From Bacteroidia bacterium (GTDB lineage Bacteria; Bacteroidota; Bacteroidia; Bacteroidales; UBA7960), in assembly GCA_007695305.1 (NCBI GenBank), contig REEA01000135.1, forward strand, positions 1 through 45,573: a stretch of DNA of 45,573 nt. The letters are read 5' to 3'. Every line of letters begins with the position of its first letter. The first letter of the stretch is position 1. Of this stretch, positions 24,668 to 32,801 are shown piece after piece. Below the pieces are notes generated by a model, which was not told the origin of the DNA, searched no databases, and saw only the letters and a program-made list of their open reading frames with translations. The position numbers were made by a program, and so were the translations under genes.

Positions 24668-26524
24668 ATGAAAATCATCCGCATAGATCATGAACGCTGC
24701 ACCAGGTCATATGCCTGCATCAGGGCATGTCCGGTTAAGGCCATTACTGCCGACGGAAAGGAAGGGATGCCTGTTGTAAACCACAACCGATGCATTGGCT
24801 GTGGCAGTTGCCTTTTCGTATGCGCCGCTGATGCCGTATCGCATTTCAACGACATGGAGGAAACCGTATCGCTGCTTCAGGGTCCGGGAAAAGTTGTTGC
24901 CATTGTTGACCCCACCATCAGTGGTGAATTCCCCGACATCACTGATTACCGCAAGTTTGTGGAAATGATCAGAAAACTTGGCTTTGACTATGTAAATGAG
25001 GTATCGTTTGGCGTGGATCTGGTGGCAAGAAAATATCATGAGTTCCTGTCTGATTTTAAGGGTAAGCACTACCTATTATCCAACTGTCCCAGTTTTGTTT
25101 CTTATGTTGAAAAATTTTTTCCGGAACTGATCGAAAACCTTGCTCCCATTGTAACGCCAATGACGGCATCGGCCAGAGTTGTAAGAAAAGCCTATGGGGA
25201 AGATCTTAAAGTGGTATTCATCGGGCCCTGTTTGTCTGCAAAGCATGAAGCCGGCCTGTATGATCCCCTGGGTGAGGTAAACACCGTGTTGACTTTTGGT
25301 GATCTTCGAAAACTTTTCAAACAATTTAACATCAAAGAATCACAAGTAGAATACTCTGACTTTGATCCTCCCATCGGAAACCTTGGTTCGCTGTATCCCA
25401 TCAGTGAAGGGATTATCCATGCTGCCCATATCGATGATTCACTGCTGGAGGGAAAGGTTGTGACAATCGAAGGGAAAACCAGTATGTTGGATGTGGTGGA
25501 TGAATTCAATGAATACCCTGAATCTCTTAAAAAACATTTCAATATCTTTTATCATGCAGGTTGTTTAATGGGGCCGGGTACCACAGGGCAATCCAATCGA
25601 TACCTGCGACGGGCACTGGTACTTGATTATGTCCATAAAAGGCTCCGCAATTTCGACAAGAAGCAATGGGAGAAAGAGATGGAGACCTACAGGGAAATTA
25701 ATCTCAGCCGAAAGTTCACCAATGACGACCAGCGTTTACCGGATCCCGATAATGATCAGGTTGAAGAGATCATGAAAAGCCTGGGTAAAACCCTGGAAGA
25801 AACTTTATCATGCAATGCTTGCGGGTTCAGAAGTTGCCGGGATTTTGCCAAATCCATCAGCCAGGGTATTTCCAAACCGGAAATGTGTCTGAATTATTCC
25901 ATCAGGAACAAACAAGATTATATCAAAACCCTGAAAAAAAATAACGAAAAGCTGAAAAAGCAACAGGACGGCCTGTTGGAAAAAGAAAAAAGTCTTCTTG
26001 AGGAGAACCTTAAGCTGAAGCAAAGAACGGATACCACATCCGCACTGCTGAAAAATCTGCCCTCAGCCGCGGTTATTGTGGACGAAAAACTGAAGGTCAT
26101 TGAATCAAACGATAGTTTCGTCAAGGTGTTGGGTGAAGACGCTGAAATGATCAACGAGGTAATACCCGGATTGGTTGGGGCTGATCTTAAAACCCTGTTG
26201 CCGTATAATTTGTACAACCTTTTCACATATGTACTTGAAAATGATGAGAATATAGTTGGGAAGGATGTGATGCATGATGAGCGTTTGCTAAACGTGAGCA
26301 TTTACTCTCTGAAGCCCAACAAAATTGTTGGTGGGGTATTCAGGGATATGTATGTGGCAGAGGTGCGGCAGGAAGAGATCATCAACCGCGTGACCGAGGT
26401 GATTGATGAAAATCTCAAGATGGTTCAGCAAATCGCTTTCTCATTGGGAGAAGGGGCAAGTACAACAGAAAAAATGCTGAATTCCATCATCGAAACATAC
26501 AAAAACACCGGGAAAGACCAATGA
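24668..26524 (+). CDS. Sensory [FeFe]-hydrogenase-like protein with PAS domain (HydS type)
   Basis: This 618-aa soluble protein is a paralogue of the kinase fusion at 17701. Parts: a ferredoxin domain; an H-domain with SNCP (Cys140), GPCLSAKHE (Cys188) and YHAGCLMGPG (His296, Cys299); a CNACG-type Fe-S domain (Cys382/385/390/407); a coiled coil (about 415-455); and a PAS domain (about 455-560, NLPSAAVIVDEKLKVIESND). Two cluster ligands are changed. The first ferredoxin motif is CTRSYACIRAC with Ser14 where Cys is expected, and the CxGC of relatives is HAGC. Family members with PAS domains are H2 or redox sensors paired with phosphatases, and a SpoIIE-type phosphatase gene follows 28 bp downstream. 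ATG 24668 was chosen over TTG 24650. Confidence 0.88.
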   Translation: MKIIRIDHERCTRSYACIRACPVKAITADGKEGMPVVNHNRCIGCGSCLFVCAADAVSHFNDMEETVSLLQGPGKVVAIVDPTISGEFPDITDYRKFVEMIRKLGFDYVNEVSFGVDLVARKYHEFLSDFKGKHYLLSNCPSFVSYVEKFFPELIENLAPIVTPMTASARVVRKAYGEDLKVVFIGPCLSAKHEAGLYDPLGEVNTVLTFGDLRKLFKQFNIKESQVEYSDFDPPIGNLGSLYPISEGIIHAAHIDDSLLEGKVVTIEGKTSMLDVVDEFNEYPESLKKHFNIFYHAGCLMGPGTTGQSNRYLRRALVLDYVHKRLRNFDKKQWEKEMETYREINLSRKFTNDDQRLPDPDNDQVEEIMKSLGKTLEETLSCNACGFRSCRDFAKSISQGISKPEMCLNYSIRNKQDYIKTLKKNNEKLKKQQDGLLEKEKSLLEENLKLKQRTDTTSALLKNLPSAAVIVDEKLKVIESNDSFVKVLGEDAEMINEVIPGLVGADLKTLLPYNLYNLFTYVLENDENIVGKDVMHDERLLNVSIYSLKPNKIVGGVFRDMYVAEVRQEEIINRVTEVIDENLKMVQQIAFSLGEGASTTEKMLNSIIETYKNTGKDQ

Positions 26525-26552
26525 AGGGCTGAATGATAAACAGTGAGAAATA

Positions 26553-27737
26553 ATGTCCGATACATTTTATACAGAAGTAGGATCCGCGCAACGCAACCAC
26601 ATGGGCGAGCGTATTTGCGGTGATGTTTTTTTATCGGAAAAGGTAAAGCAGGAGGGCCGCACGGTTGTGGTTCTCTCTGATGGGATGGGGCACGGTGTGA
26701 AAGCCAACCTGCTGGCTACACTAACGGCAACCATGGCCCTTAACTTCACCAAAGAGCATAAGGATGCCCATAAGATCGCTGAGATCATCATGAATACCCT
26801 TCCTGTGTGCAGCGAAAGAAAAATCAGTTATGCCACATTCACCATTGTCGATATTGAGAAAGACGGACAGTGTACAATCCTGAACTATGATAATCCTGAT
26901 GCGAAAGTACTCAGGGGGAAGGATGTTTTTGAACCACGGTGGCAACAAATCAGGCTGGAAGGACAGGATAGCTCCCAAAAAGAGCTGAGGGCATGCAGTT
27001 TCCGCTCTCAAAAAGAAGACAGAATATTGCTGATGACAGATGGCATTACGCAGTCAGGCTTGGGTAAAGGACATTATTTGCTTGGATGGGGTGAGGAAAA
27101 TGTGCTGCAGCATGTGTTATCCATTGTTAACGACCAGTCCGGCATATCGGCATCCAAACTGGCCGGTCTTGTTGTAAACAAAGCGCACGCCAACGACGGT
27201 TACCAGGCAAAAGACGATACCAGTGCGGCCGTTATCTACTTCCGTGATCCGCGACGGCTGCTGATTTGTTCAGGGCCGCCCTATGAAAAGGAGAAGGACA
27301 AGGAGTTGGCGCGGATAGTCAGTACTTTTGATGGCAAAAAGATTTTGTGCGGTGGTACAACCGCAGATATTATTTCCAGGGAACTGAATATCACCGTTGA
27401 GGACACCCTTGAATTTGAGGATCCGGACCTCCCCCCTCTTTCATACATGAATGGAATTGATCTGGTGACTGAGGGAATACTGACATTGAGCAAGACAGCT
27501 GAGATTCTGGACAGATTCAGCCCGCGGACAGATCTGGGCAAAGGACCGGCAGACCTGATTGTTAAACAAATTCTGGAAAGTGACGAAATTCATTTGCTGG
27601 CAGGAACTGCCATCAACGTCGCCCATCAGGACCCCAACCTTCCCGTGGAATTGGAAATTCGCAGAACAGTTTTGAAAAAGATTGCGCGTATACTTGAAGA
27701 AAAGTTTTTAAAGGAAGTGAGTATTCGTTTCATCTGA
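26553..27737 (+). CDS. SpoIIE/PP2C-type serine phosphatase
   Basis: This 394-aa soluble protein has the SpoIIE fold. Metal-binding aspartates are in VVLSDGMGHG (Asp43), LLMTDGI and DDTSAAVIYF. The core ends near residue 230. A further 160 residues (from RRLLICSGPPYEKEKDKELA) form a second domain with GKKILCGGTTADIISREL. I know this type of tail from phosphatases that lie beside sensory [FeFe]-hydrogenases, but it has no assigned function. No transmembrane segment is present. It lies 28 bp after the sensory hydrogenase gene and 7 bp before ribD. The inferred role is dephosphorylation of a regulatory protein when the sensor signals H2 or redox state; the target is unknown. Confidence 0.87.
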   Translation: MSDTFYTEVGSAQRNHMGERICGDVFLSEKVKQEGRTVVVLSDGMGHGVKANLLATLTATMALNFTKEHKDAHKIAEIIMNTLPVCSERKISYATFTIVDIEKDGQCTILNYDNPDAKVLRGKDVFEPRWQQIRLEGQDSSQKELRACSFRSQKEDRILLMTDGITQSGLGKGHYLLGWGEENVLQHVLSIVNDQSGISASKLAGLVVNKAHANDGYQAKDDTSAAVIYFRDPRRLLICSGPPYEKEKDKELARIVSTFDGKKILCGGTTADIISRELNITVEDTLEFEDPDLPPLSYMNGIDLVTEGILTLSKTAEILDRFSPRTDLGKGPADLIVKQILESDEIHLLAGTAINVAHQDPNLPVELEIRRTVLKKIARILEEKFLKEVSIRFI

Positions 27738-27744
27738 CAGCCAA

Positions 27745-28791
27745 ATGAGCATGGATGAATTATATATGCAAAGATGTATCGAACTGGCCCGTCTTGGGTT
27801 GGGGCGAACTGCCCCAAACCCCATGGTGGGGGCCGTGGTTGTTCATGGTGATCGCATCATCGGGGAAGGATATCACCAAAAATATGGCGACCATCATGCA
27901 GAAGTGCGGGCCATAGAAATGGTCAGGAACAAAGCCTTGCTTCCACAGTCAACCTTGTATGTAAGCCTGGAGCCTTGCTGTCATTACGGTAAAACCCCTC
28001 CGTGCACAAATCTGATCATTGAGCATAATATTCCAAGGGTAGTAATAGGCACGGCAGACCCATTTGATGCAGTAGCCGGCAAGGGTATTGCCCGGCTGCG
28101 AAGCAGCGGATGTAATGTAACTGTTGGCGTGTTAAAGGATCAATGCAGGCAGATAAACAAAAGGTTCTTTACTTTTCATGAGAAAAAAAGACCCTATGTA
28201 ATCCTCAAATGGGCCCAAACGGCAGACGGTTTCATTGACACAGAAAGGCTGCCATCTACCGAGAAAAGGCCCACCTGGATTACCAGCGAAAAACTTCGTT
28301 TACTGGTTCACAAATGGCGTGCTGAGGAACCGGCTATCCTGGTTGGCACTAATACCGCTTTGAAGGACAATCCGCGCCTGAACGTGCGCGACTGGAGCGG
28401 ACCCTCACCCCTGCGGATCGTTATTGACCGAAACTTAAAATTAGGCAGTACACAAAGCCTGCTGGACAATAGTCAGCCTACCTGGGTCGTCAATGAACAG
28501 CAGGAGCGCACCTTGCAAAACACGCATTTCATTCGCTTATCCTTTGACAAACACCTTTTCAGGAATATTTTTTCCATGCTCCATCAAAAAAACATTCAAT
28601 CACTGATCATCGAAGGGGGCAGAACGGTTTTACAAACTATCATTGATGATAATATGTGGGATGAGGCAAGGGTTTTTGTGGGCACACAGTTCTTTGGCAA
28701 AGGAATACGCGCACCGGAGATTCCACCACCAAAACCCGCATCCCAGATCATTATTGGCATGGAAAGCTTTTTTTGGTTCAGAAACCTATAA
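27745..28791 (+). CDS. ribD: Bifunctional riboflavin biosynthesis deaminase/reductase RibD
   Basis: This 348-aa enzyme carries out the second and third steps of riboflavin synthesis. The N-terminal deaminase domain has the zinc site HAE (His51, Glu53) and EPCCHYGKTPPC (Cys78, Cys87). The C-terminal reductase domain begins near RPYVILKWAQTADGFI and contains RAEEPAILVGTNTALKDNPRL and the late block LIIEGGRTVL. The length is normal. It starts 7 bp after the phosphatase gene and is likely the last gene of the plus-strand hydrogenase arm. With ribF on the other arm, flavin genes flank the FMN-dependent hydrogenase on both sides. Confidence 0.95.
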   Translation: MSMDELYMQRCIELARLGLGRTAPNPMVGAVVVHGDRIIGEGYHQKYGDHHAEVRAIEMVRNKALLPQSTLYVSLEPCCHYGKTPPCTNLIIEHNIPRVVIGTADPFDAVAGKGIARLRSSGCNVTVGVLKDQCRQINKRFFTFHEKKRPYVILKWAQTADGFIDTERLPSTEKRPTWITSEKLRLLVHKWRAEEPAILVGTNTALKDNPRLNVRDWSGPSPLRIVIDRNLKLGSTQSLLDNSQPTWVVNEQQERTLQNTHFIRLSFDKHLFRNIFSMLHQKNIQSLIIEGGRTVLQTIIDDNMWDEARVFVGTQFFGKGIRAPEIPPPKPASQIIIGMESFFWFRNL

Positions 28792-28847
28792 GTCGGACAA
28801 GCAAAATTATTGTAGTCAGCCTCTTATGGGTCACAAACACCCGCTAC

Positions 28848-28879
28848 TTGACATTCATCCGGGTTAACCTGTAACTTTG
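28848..28879 (+). promoter_or_regulatory. Bacteroidota-type promoter for the YigZ-family gene
   Basis: TTG (28848-28850) and TAACTTTG (28872-28879) are separated by 21 nt. The -7 box is a perfect TAnnTTTG and ends 16 nt before the ATG at 28896, leaving a very short leader. Confidence 0.6.
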
Positions 28880-28895
28880 TCTGAAAAATATTTGT

Positions 28896-29510
28896 ATGCA
28901 AGAAAAAGACACGTACAAAACCATTAAAAAAATATCAGACGGCCTTTATAAGGATAAAGGAAGTAAGTTCATATCTTTTGCTTACCCCGTTTTAAATGAA
29001 GAAGATATCAAAGAAATATTAAACGGACTGAAAAAAAACTATCATGATGCCCATCATCATTGTTATGCATGGGTTTTGGGTTATCAAAAAGAATATTACA
29101 AATTCAATGATGACGGAGAACCCTCAGGAACCGCCGGCAAACCCATTTACGGGCAAATTCTCTCTCACGACTTATGCAATATCCTCATCGTTGTGATCCG
29201 GTATTTCGGAGGCACAAAACTCGGAGTCAGGGGACTGATCAATGCATACAAAGGAGCAGCGAAGGACGTCATAGACAATAGCATCATTATTGAAAATGTC
29301 ATACAAAACTTTTACAGGGTTCATTTTGAATACACGCATATGAATGACGTTATGCGGGTGATGAAAGAACATGAGCTCACCCAGCATGCACACGATTTTG
29401 CCATGGATTGCCGCCTAGAGTTTTCTGTAAGGCTCAGTCAATCAGACAAAGTGATTGACCAACTGGGCCTGATTCATGGTGTCCGGATTGAATTTCTGGA
29501 AACAAAATAG
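28896..29510 (+). CDS. YigZ/IMPACT family protein
   Basis: This 204-aa cytoplasmic protein has the UPF0029/IMPACT N-terminal domain: KGSKFISFAYPV, AHHHCYAWVLG, DDGEPSGTAGKPI and RYFGGTKLGVRGLINAYKG. The DUF1949-like C-terminal domain begins near residue 140. The eukaryotic relative IMPACT regulates GCN2; the bacterial function is unresolved, with links to translation or proteolysis proposed. The length fits the family. It has its own promoter and seems monocistronic. Confidence 0.92.
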   Translation: MQEKDTYKTIKKISDGLYKDKGSKFISFAYPVLNEEDIKEILNGLKKNYHDAHHHCYAWVLGYQKEYYKFNDDGEPSGTAGKPIYGQILSHDLCNILIVVIRYFGGTKLGVRGLINAYKGAAKDVIDNSIIIENVIQNFYRVHFEYTHMNDVMRVMKEHELTQHAHDFAMDCRLEFSVRLSQSDKVIDQLGLIHGVRIEFLETK

Positions 29511-29554
29511 ACCTGATGGGATCTGATTATGCTGGTTTCATCGTTTTTGATGCC

Positions 29555-29609
29555 CTTATAATGGTCTTATAATGGTTTTATAATGTTTTTCTAATGGATT
29601 TCTAATGAT
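29555..29609 (+). repeat. Five imperfect 11-bp tandem repeats
   Basis: Units are CTTATAATGGT (twice, identical), TTTATAATGTT, TTTCTAATGGA and TTTCTAATGAT, starting at 29555, 29566, 29577, 29588 and 29599. They are non-coding and lie 45 bp after the YigZ gene. The stretch 29511-30149 holds no intact gene: only this array and the mgtC-like remnant. Confidence 0.75.
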
Positions 29610-29725
29610 GCGGTTTTGCAAGGGTATCTATTTTTGCGGATGGAAACAGTCCAATAAGTTGTATTAATACCTGTGCCGGCAATTTGTATTCAGATAGTTT
29701 GCTGCTATTTGGATAAACTGATATT

Positions 29726-30064
29726 ATGGAAATCATGGAATTTTTCTCAAGACTTTTGGTGGCTATGCTTTTGGGTGCAGGATGAAATGGTGGCCACCCT
29801 TTATCTGTTTGAAGTTCGCTGTAAAGCATAGGTTGAAAACCATATCCGTGTGTTATTGATGCATGTCATCAAACAGGATAAGGAGCTTCAGTTGAAAACA
29901 CTAAAAAGTGTTGATGATGAAAGTCCTGCAAAGGCGGCCATACATGCAGATATCATGGCTTCTGTAAACAAGGATCAGGTTAAGGAAAAGGCAGCCGGAA
30001 GACTTACTGTTCTTCAGGGGGTCACAATGTAGGATGGGAAGTGATAAGAAGGGAAACAGACTGA
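29726..30064 (+). pseudogene. Decayed MgtC/SapB-like gene remnant
   Basis: ATG 29726 opens MEIMEFFSRLLVAMLLGAG, which looks like the first helix of MgtC/SapB membrane proteins, where IGLERE normally follows. Here a TGA stop comes at once. After a gap with stops in all frames, a segment at about 29850-30028 reads HVIKQDKELQLKTLKSVDDE and AAIHADIMASVNKDQVKEKA then GRLTVLQGVT, like the cytosolic C-terminal domain. A TAG and a frameshift precede GWEVIRRETD and a stop at 30064. The middle membrane helices are missing. It lies just upstream of mgtE, another Mg2+ gene, which fits. The family call comes from my recollection of the motifs, so it is moderate. Confidence 0.5.
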
Positions 30065-30149
30065 TACCCTTTATGACACAAGATTAATAAACGCTATGCG
30101 GGCAGGCCGGCAACACCCCCGGCACAGGCAACCGACTAAAAGAAATGTC

Positions 30150-31532
30150 ATGGATGGACAAAAAAACACAACCGGGGAATGGAAAAGCCAACTGATCCGG
30201 GGGGAGACCAGAAGACAGGCAATAAGAGAGCTTGAGAAACACCCGGAAGCTGAGTTGGCTGAAATTCTGCAATCAATTGATATTGAGCTACTGGTTGATG
30301 TGTTACCACTGTTTTCTGCTGAAAAGCAAGGGCTTGTGTTTGCAGCTTTTGATATGACAAACCGGCTACACCTTTTCAGGCGGGTGAGTAAGAAGTGGTT
30401 TGCCTCGTTGTTTGAGCAAATGCCATCAGACAGCCGGGCCGATATTTTTCAGCATTTCAGCACCCAGGAAAGGGTCAACCTTCTGCCCTATCTGTCCAAA
30501 AGTACGCGTGAGGATGTACTACGGTTGAGCACTTACCCTCATGATACAGCAGGAGGTATTATGAGCACCAACTTTGCGATCATTAAGGAAAAACAGACTT
30601 GTGAACAAGCCATACAGGAAATCAGGAAGGAAGTTCCCAGGGAAAAAATGCTATACCATTTGTATGTTGTTGATGAAGACATGCACCTGATCGGGTATAT
30701 GAGTTTGAAAGACCTCGTGATTGCTGAACCCAATGAGTTGGTTACAGCCATTATGCAAACCGAATTTGCCACGGCCAGCCTTGATGAAGACAGGGAGTCG
30801 GTGGCAAAAAAAATTGAGAAATATGACACAATCGCGCTTCCGGTGGTCAATGAAAATAACCAGTTGATGGGTATTGTGCATCACGATGATGCCATTGAGG
30901 TAATCCGTGCGGAGCAAACCGAGGATATGGAGAAATTCATGGGAATCATACCGGGAGATGAAGTCCTGAACTACAATCAAACCACCGTTCTCGGGCATTT
31001 TCGCAAAAGGGTGATTTGGTTAGCCATTCTTACAGTGGTAGGTTTTGTCTCAGGTATGATCATTCAACGATATGAAGACGCTTTGTCGGCTCTGATGATA
31101 CTTGCTCTATACATTCCAATGATAGCCGACACCGGGGGGAACAGCGGAAGCCAGGCAGCTACGGTGGTGATCCGTGCAATGGCCCTTGGACAGGTTAACA
31201 TCAACAACTGGATGGCTATCCTTTTCAAAGAAATGCGCATTTCAGCATTGCTTGCTGCTGTACTGGCATTAATTGCCTTTTTTCTGATCCTGATTTTATC
31301 CTGGGAAAGTGATACAACACTCAATCACAGCCTGGGATTTATCGCGTTTGGTATATCTGCTGCGCTGGCTTTTCAAATTATTACATCAACCATTATCGGT
31401 GCGGGGTTACCGCTGCTGGTAAACCGTTTTGGCGGAGACCCGGCAGTGGCTGCAAGTCCGGCCATCACAACCATTGTCGACATATCCGGCTTGCTTATCT
31501 ATTTCGGTGTGGCAACACTCTTGTTTTTTTAA
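30150..31532 (+). CDS. mgtE: Magnesium transporter MgtE
   Basis: This 460-aa channel-like Mg2+ transporter has the standard order. An N-terminal helical domain comes first (about 25-130, HPEAELAEILQSID, SADIFQHF-type repeats). Two CBS domains follow (about 140-255, TAGGIMSTNFAII, LIGYMSLKDL, DTIALPVVNENNQLMGIV). Then five membrane helices carry the signature PMIADTGGNSGSQAATVVIR. Cytosolic Mg2+ bound at the N and CBS domains closes the pore. ATG 30150 is chosen; ATG 30096 would add 18 residues that are Arg/His-rich and unlike the family. The gene lies 85 bp after an mgtC-like remnant. Confidence 0.95.
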   Translation: MDGQKNTTGEWKSQLIRGETRRQAIRELEKHPEAELAEILQSIDIELLVDVLPLFSAEKQGLVFAAFDMTNRLHLFRRVSKKWFASLFEQMPSDSRADIFQHFSTQERVNLLPYLSKSTREDVLRLSTYPHDTAGGIMSTNFAIIKEKQTCEQAIQEIRKEVPREKMLYHLYVVDEDMHLIGYMSLKDLVIAEPNELVTAIMQTEFATASLDEDRESVAKKIEKYDTIALPVVNENNQLMGIVHHDDAIEVIRAEQTEDMEKFMGIIPGDEVLNYNQTTVLGHFRKRVIWLAILTVVGFVSGMIIQRYEDALSALMILALYIPMIADTGGNSGSQAATVVIRAMALGQVNINNWMAILFKEMRISALLAAVLALIAFFLILILSWESDTTLNHSLGFIAFGISAALAFQIITSTIIGAGLPLLVNRFGGDPAVAASPAITTIVDISGLLIYFGVATLLFF

Positions 31533-31608
31533 ACCATTGAGGCATTCTCAAAACAATATTTAACAAAAGGTCAATTATTTCCAAAACTAATACAAATGCT
31601 GATCCATC

Positions 31609-32754
31609 ATGACAGAAAAATCCAAATCATCGAAGGCTATCCGCAACAGGAATATGATTCTCGGTGCAGTTATTTTACTGCTGCTGTTGATAGTTTTACT
31701 GCCTCAGTTCAGGCGTGAGGCCATTATTGAAGAGCCAATGCCACAATATCAGCAACGCAACGGCCATATTTATATTCCTGAAGATTCACCCATTCGTCAA
31801 AGATTGGTAACAGGCAAGGTGGAAATCAAAGAAATACGGCGGCAGGTATCTGCTCCGGCCACTGTTGAGGCCAACCCATCCAAGAGAGCCAACATTTTTC
31901 CACCGGCAGGCGGTCGTATCGTACAACTTTTTGTGAACATGGGCCAAAGTGTTCAGGCCGGTCAGGCACTTTTCGAGATATATGCTCCCGATCTGGCAGA
32001 AGCACAAACGCACTACATAAGTGCACGAAGCGCGCTTGCCCAGGCAGAAAAAGAGCTGAACAGAAAGGAGGCCCTCCATGAAAGGGGTATCGCACCCCTC
32101 AGAGAATTGGAGGAAGCACAGACCGAGTATGATATTGCGCGGAGTGAAATGCAGGGTGCTGCGCAAATTCTTCGCATTATGGGGATTGATGAAGAAGAGA
32201 TCGGCAGACCGCTTATTGTTCGATCACCCATTGCCGGGCGTGTTGTTGATCTGGCGGTTGCACCAGGTGAGTTCATAGTTGAGCCCGAAGAACCATTGAT
32301 GATCATCGCTGATCTTTCCAGTGTTTGGGTAACGGCAAGTATACAAGAAAAAGATATTCGCTTTGTAGACACCGGTGCAGATGTAACAGCGCGTTTTCCG
32401 GCCTGGCCCGGAGAGATCTATGAAGGAAATGTATTGTTTGTTAGTGATATCCTTGACGAGGAGACCCGCACTACAAGGGTAAGAATTGAGTTTGAAAACC
32501 AGGACCAGAAACTGAAACCCGGCATGTTTGCCAGTGTCCGGTTCCATTCCGAACCGGCCCCTGCCATCGTTTTGCCACCACAAGCAGTTCTGCAACGACG
32601 TGATTTTAATTATGTATATGTCAAAACAGAATCTCACAGCTATAAAATGAGGGAGGTAACTGTTGGTGATCTGGTGGATGATTACCTGGTCATTTTATCG
32701 GGCTTGTATGAAGGGGAAGAGGTGATCATTCAAAATGCCGTTTTACTTCCTTAA
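31609..32754 (+). CDS. RND efflux periplasmic adaptor (CusB/CzcB type membrane fusion protein)
   Basis: This 381-aa protein starts with a membrane anchor (about 15-33, ILGAVILLLLLIVLLP). Next come a first lipoyl half (PPAGGRIVQLFVNMGQSVQ), an alpha-helical hairpin (about 125-185, YISARSALAQAEKELNRKEA), the second lipoyl half (VRSPIAGRVVDLAVAPGE), a beta-barrel domain and a membrane-proximal domain. It would bridge the inner-membrane pump encoded next and the TolC-like channel after that. Spacing to the pump gene is 47 bp. No metal-binding Met or His cluster was noted at the N-terminus. Confidence 0.93.
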   Translation: MTEKSKSSKAIRNRNMILGAVILLLLLIVLLPQFRREAIIEEPMPQYQQRNGHIYIPEDSPIRQRLVTGKVEIKEIRRQVSAPATVEANPSKRANIFPPAGGRIVQLFVNMGQSVQAGQALFEIYAPDLAEAQTHYISARSALAQAEKELNRKEALHERGIAPLRELEEAQTEYDIARSEMQGAAQILRIMGIDEEEIGRPLIVRSPIAGRVVDLAVAPGEFIVEPEEPLMIIADLSSVWVTASIQEKDIRFVDTGADVTARFPAWPGEIYEGNVLFVSDILDEETRTTRVRIEFENQDQKLKPGMFASVRFHSEPAPAIVLPPQAVLQRRDFNYVYVKTESHSYKMREVTVGDLVDDYLVILSGLYEGEEVIIQNAVLLP

Positions 32755-32801
32755 AAAGCCATTAACCACATTCCTACTGTAAAACGCAAACAAACAAAAC
32801 C

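Noticed and set aside
11600-28800. Search for hydE and hydF in the hydrogenase island
   Set aside because: No second radical SAM protein and no GTPase were found. Only hydG is present, so the other maturases must lie elsewhere.
29602-29829. Minus-strand frame of 75 codons between the YigZ gene and mgtE
   Set aside because: There is no domain, its composition is unlike the neighbours, and it is antisense to the mgtC-like remnant.
30096-30149. Upstream ATG that would extend MgtE by 18 residues
   Set aside because: The added residues are Arg/His/Pro-rich and unlike MgtE N-termini. MDGQKN at 30150 gives the usual length.
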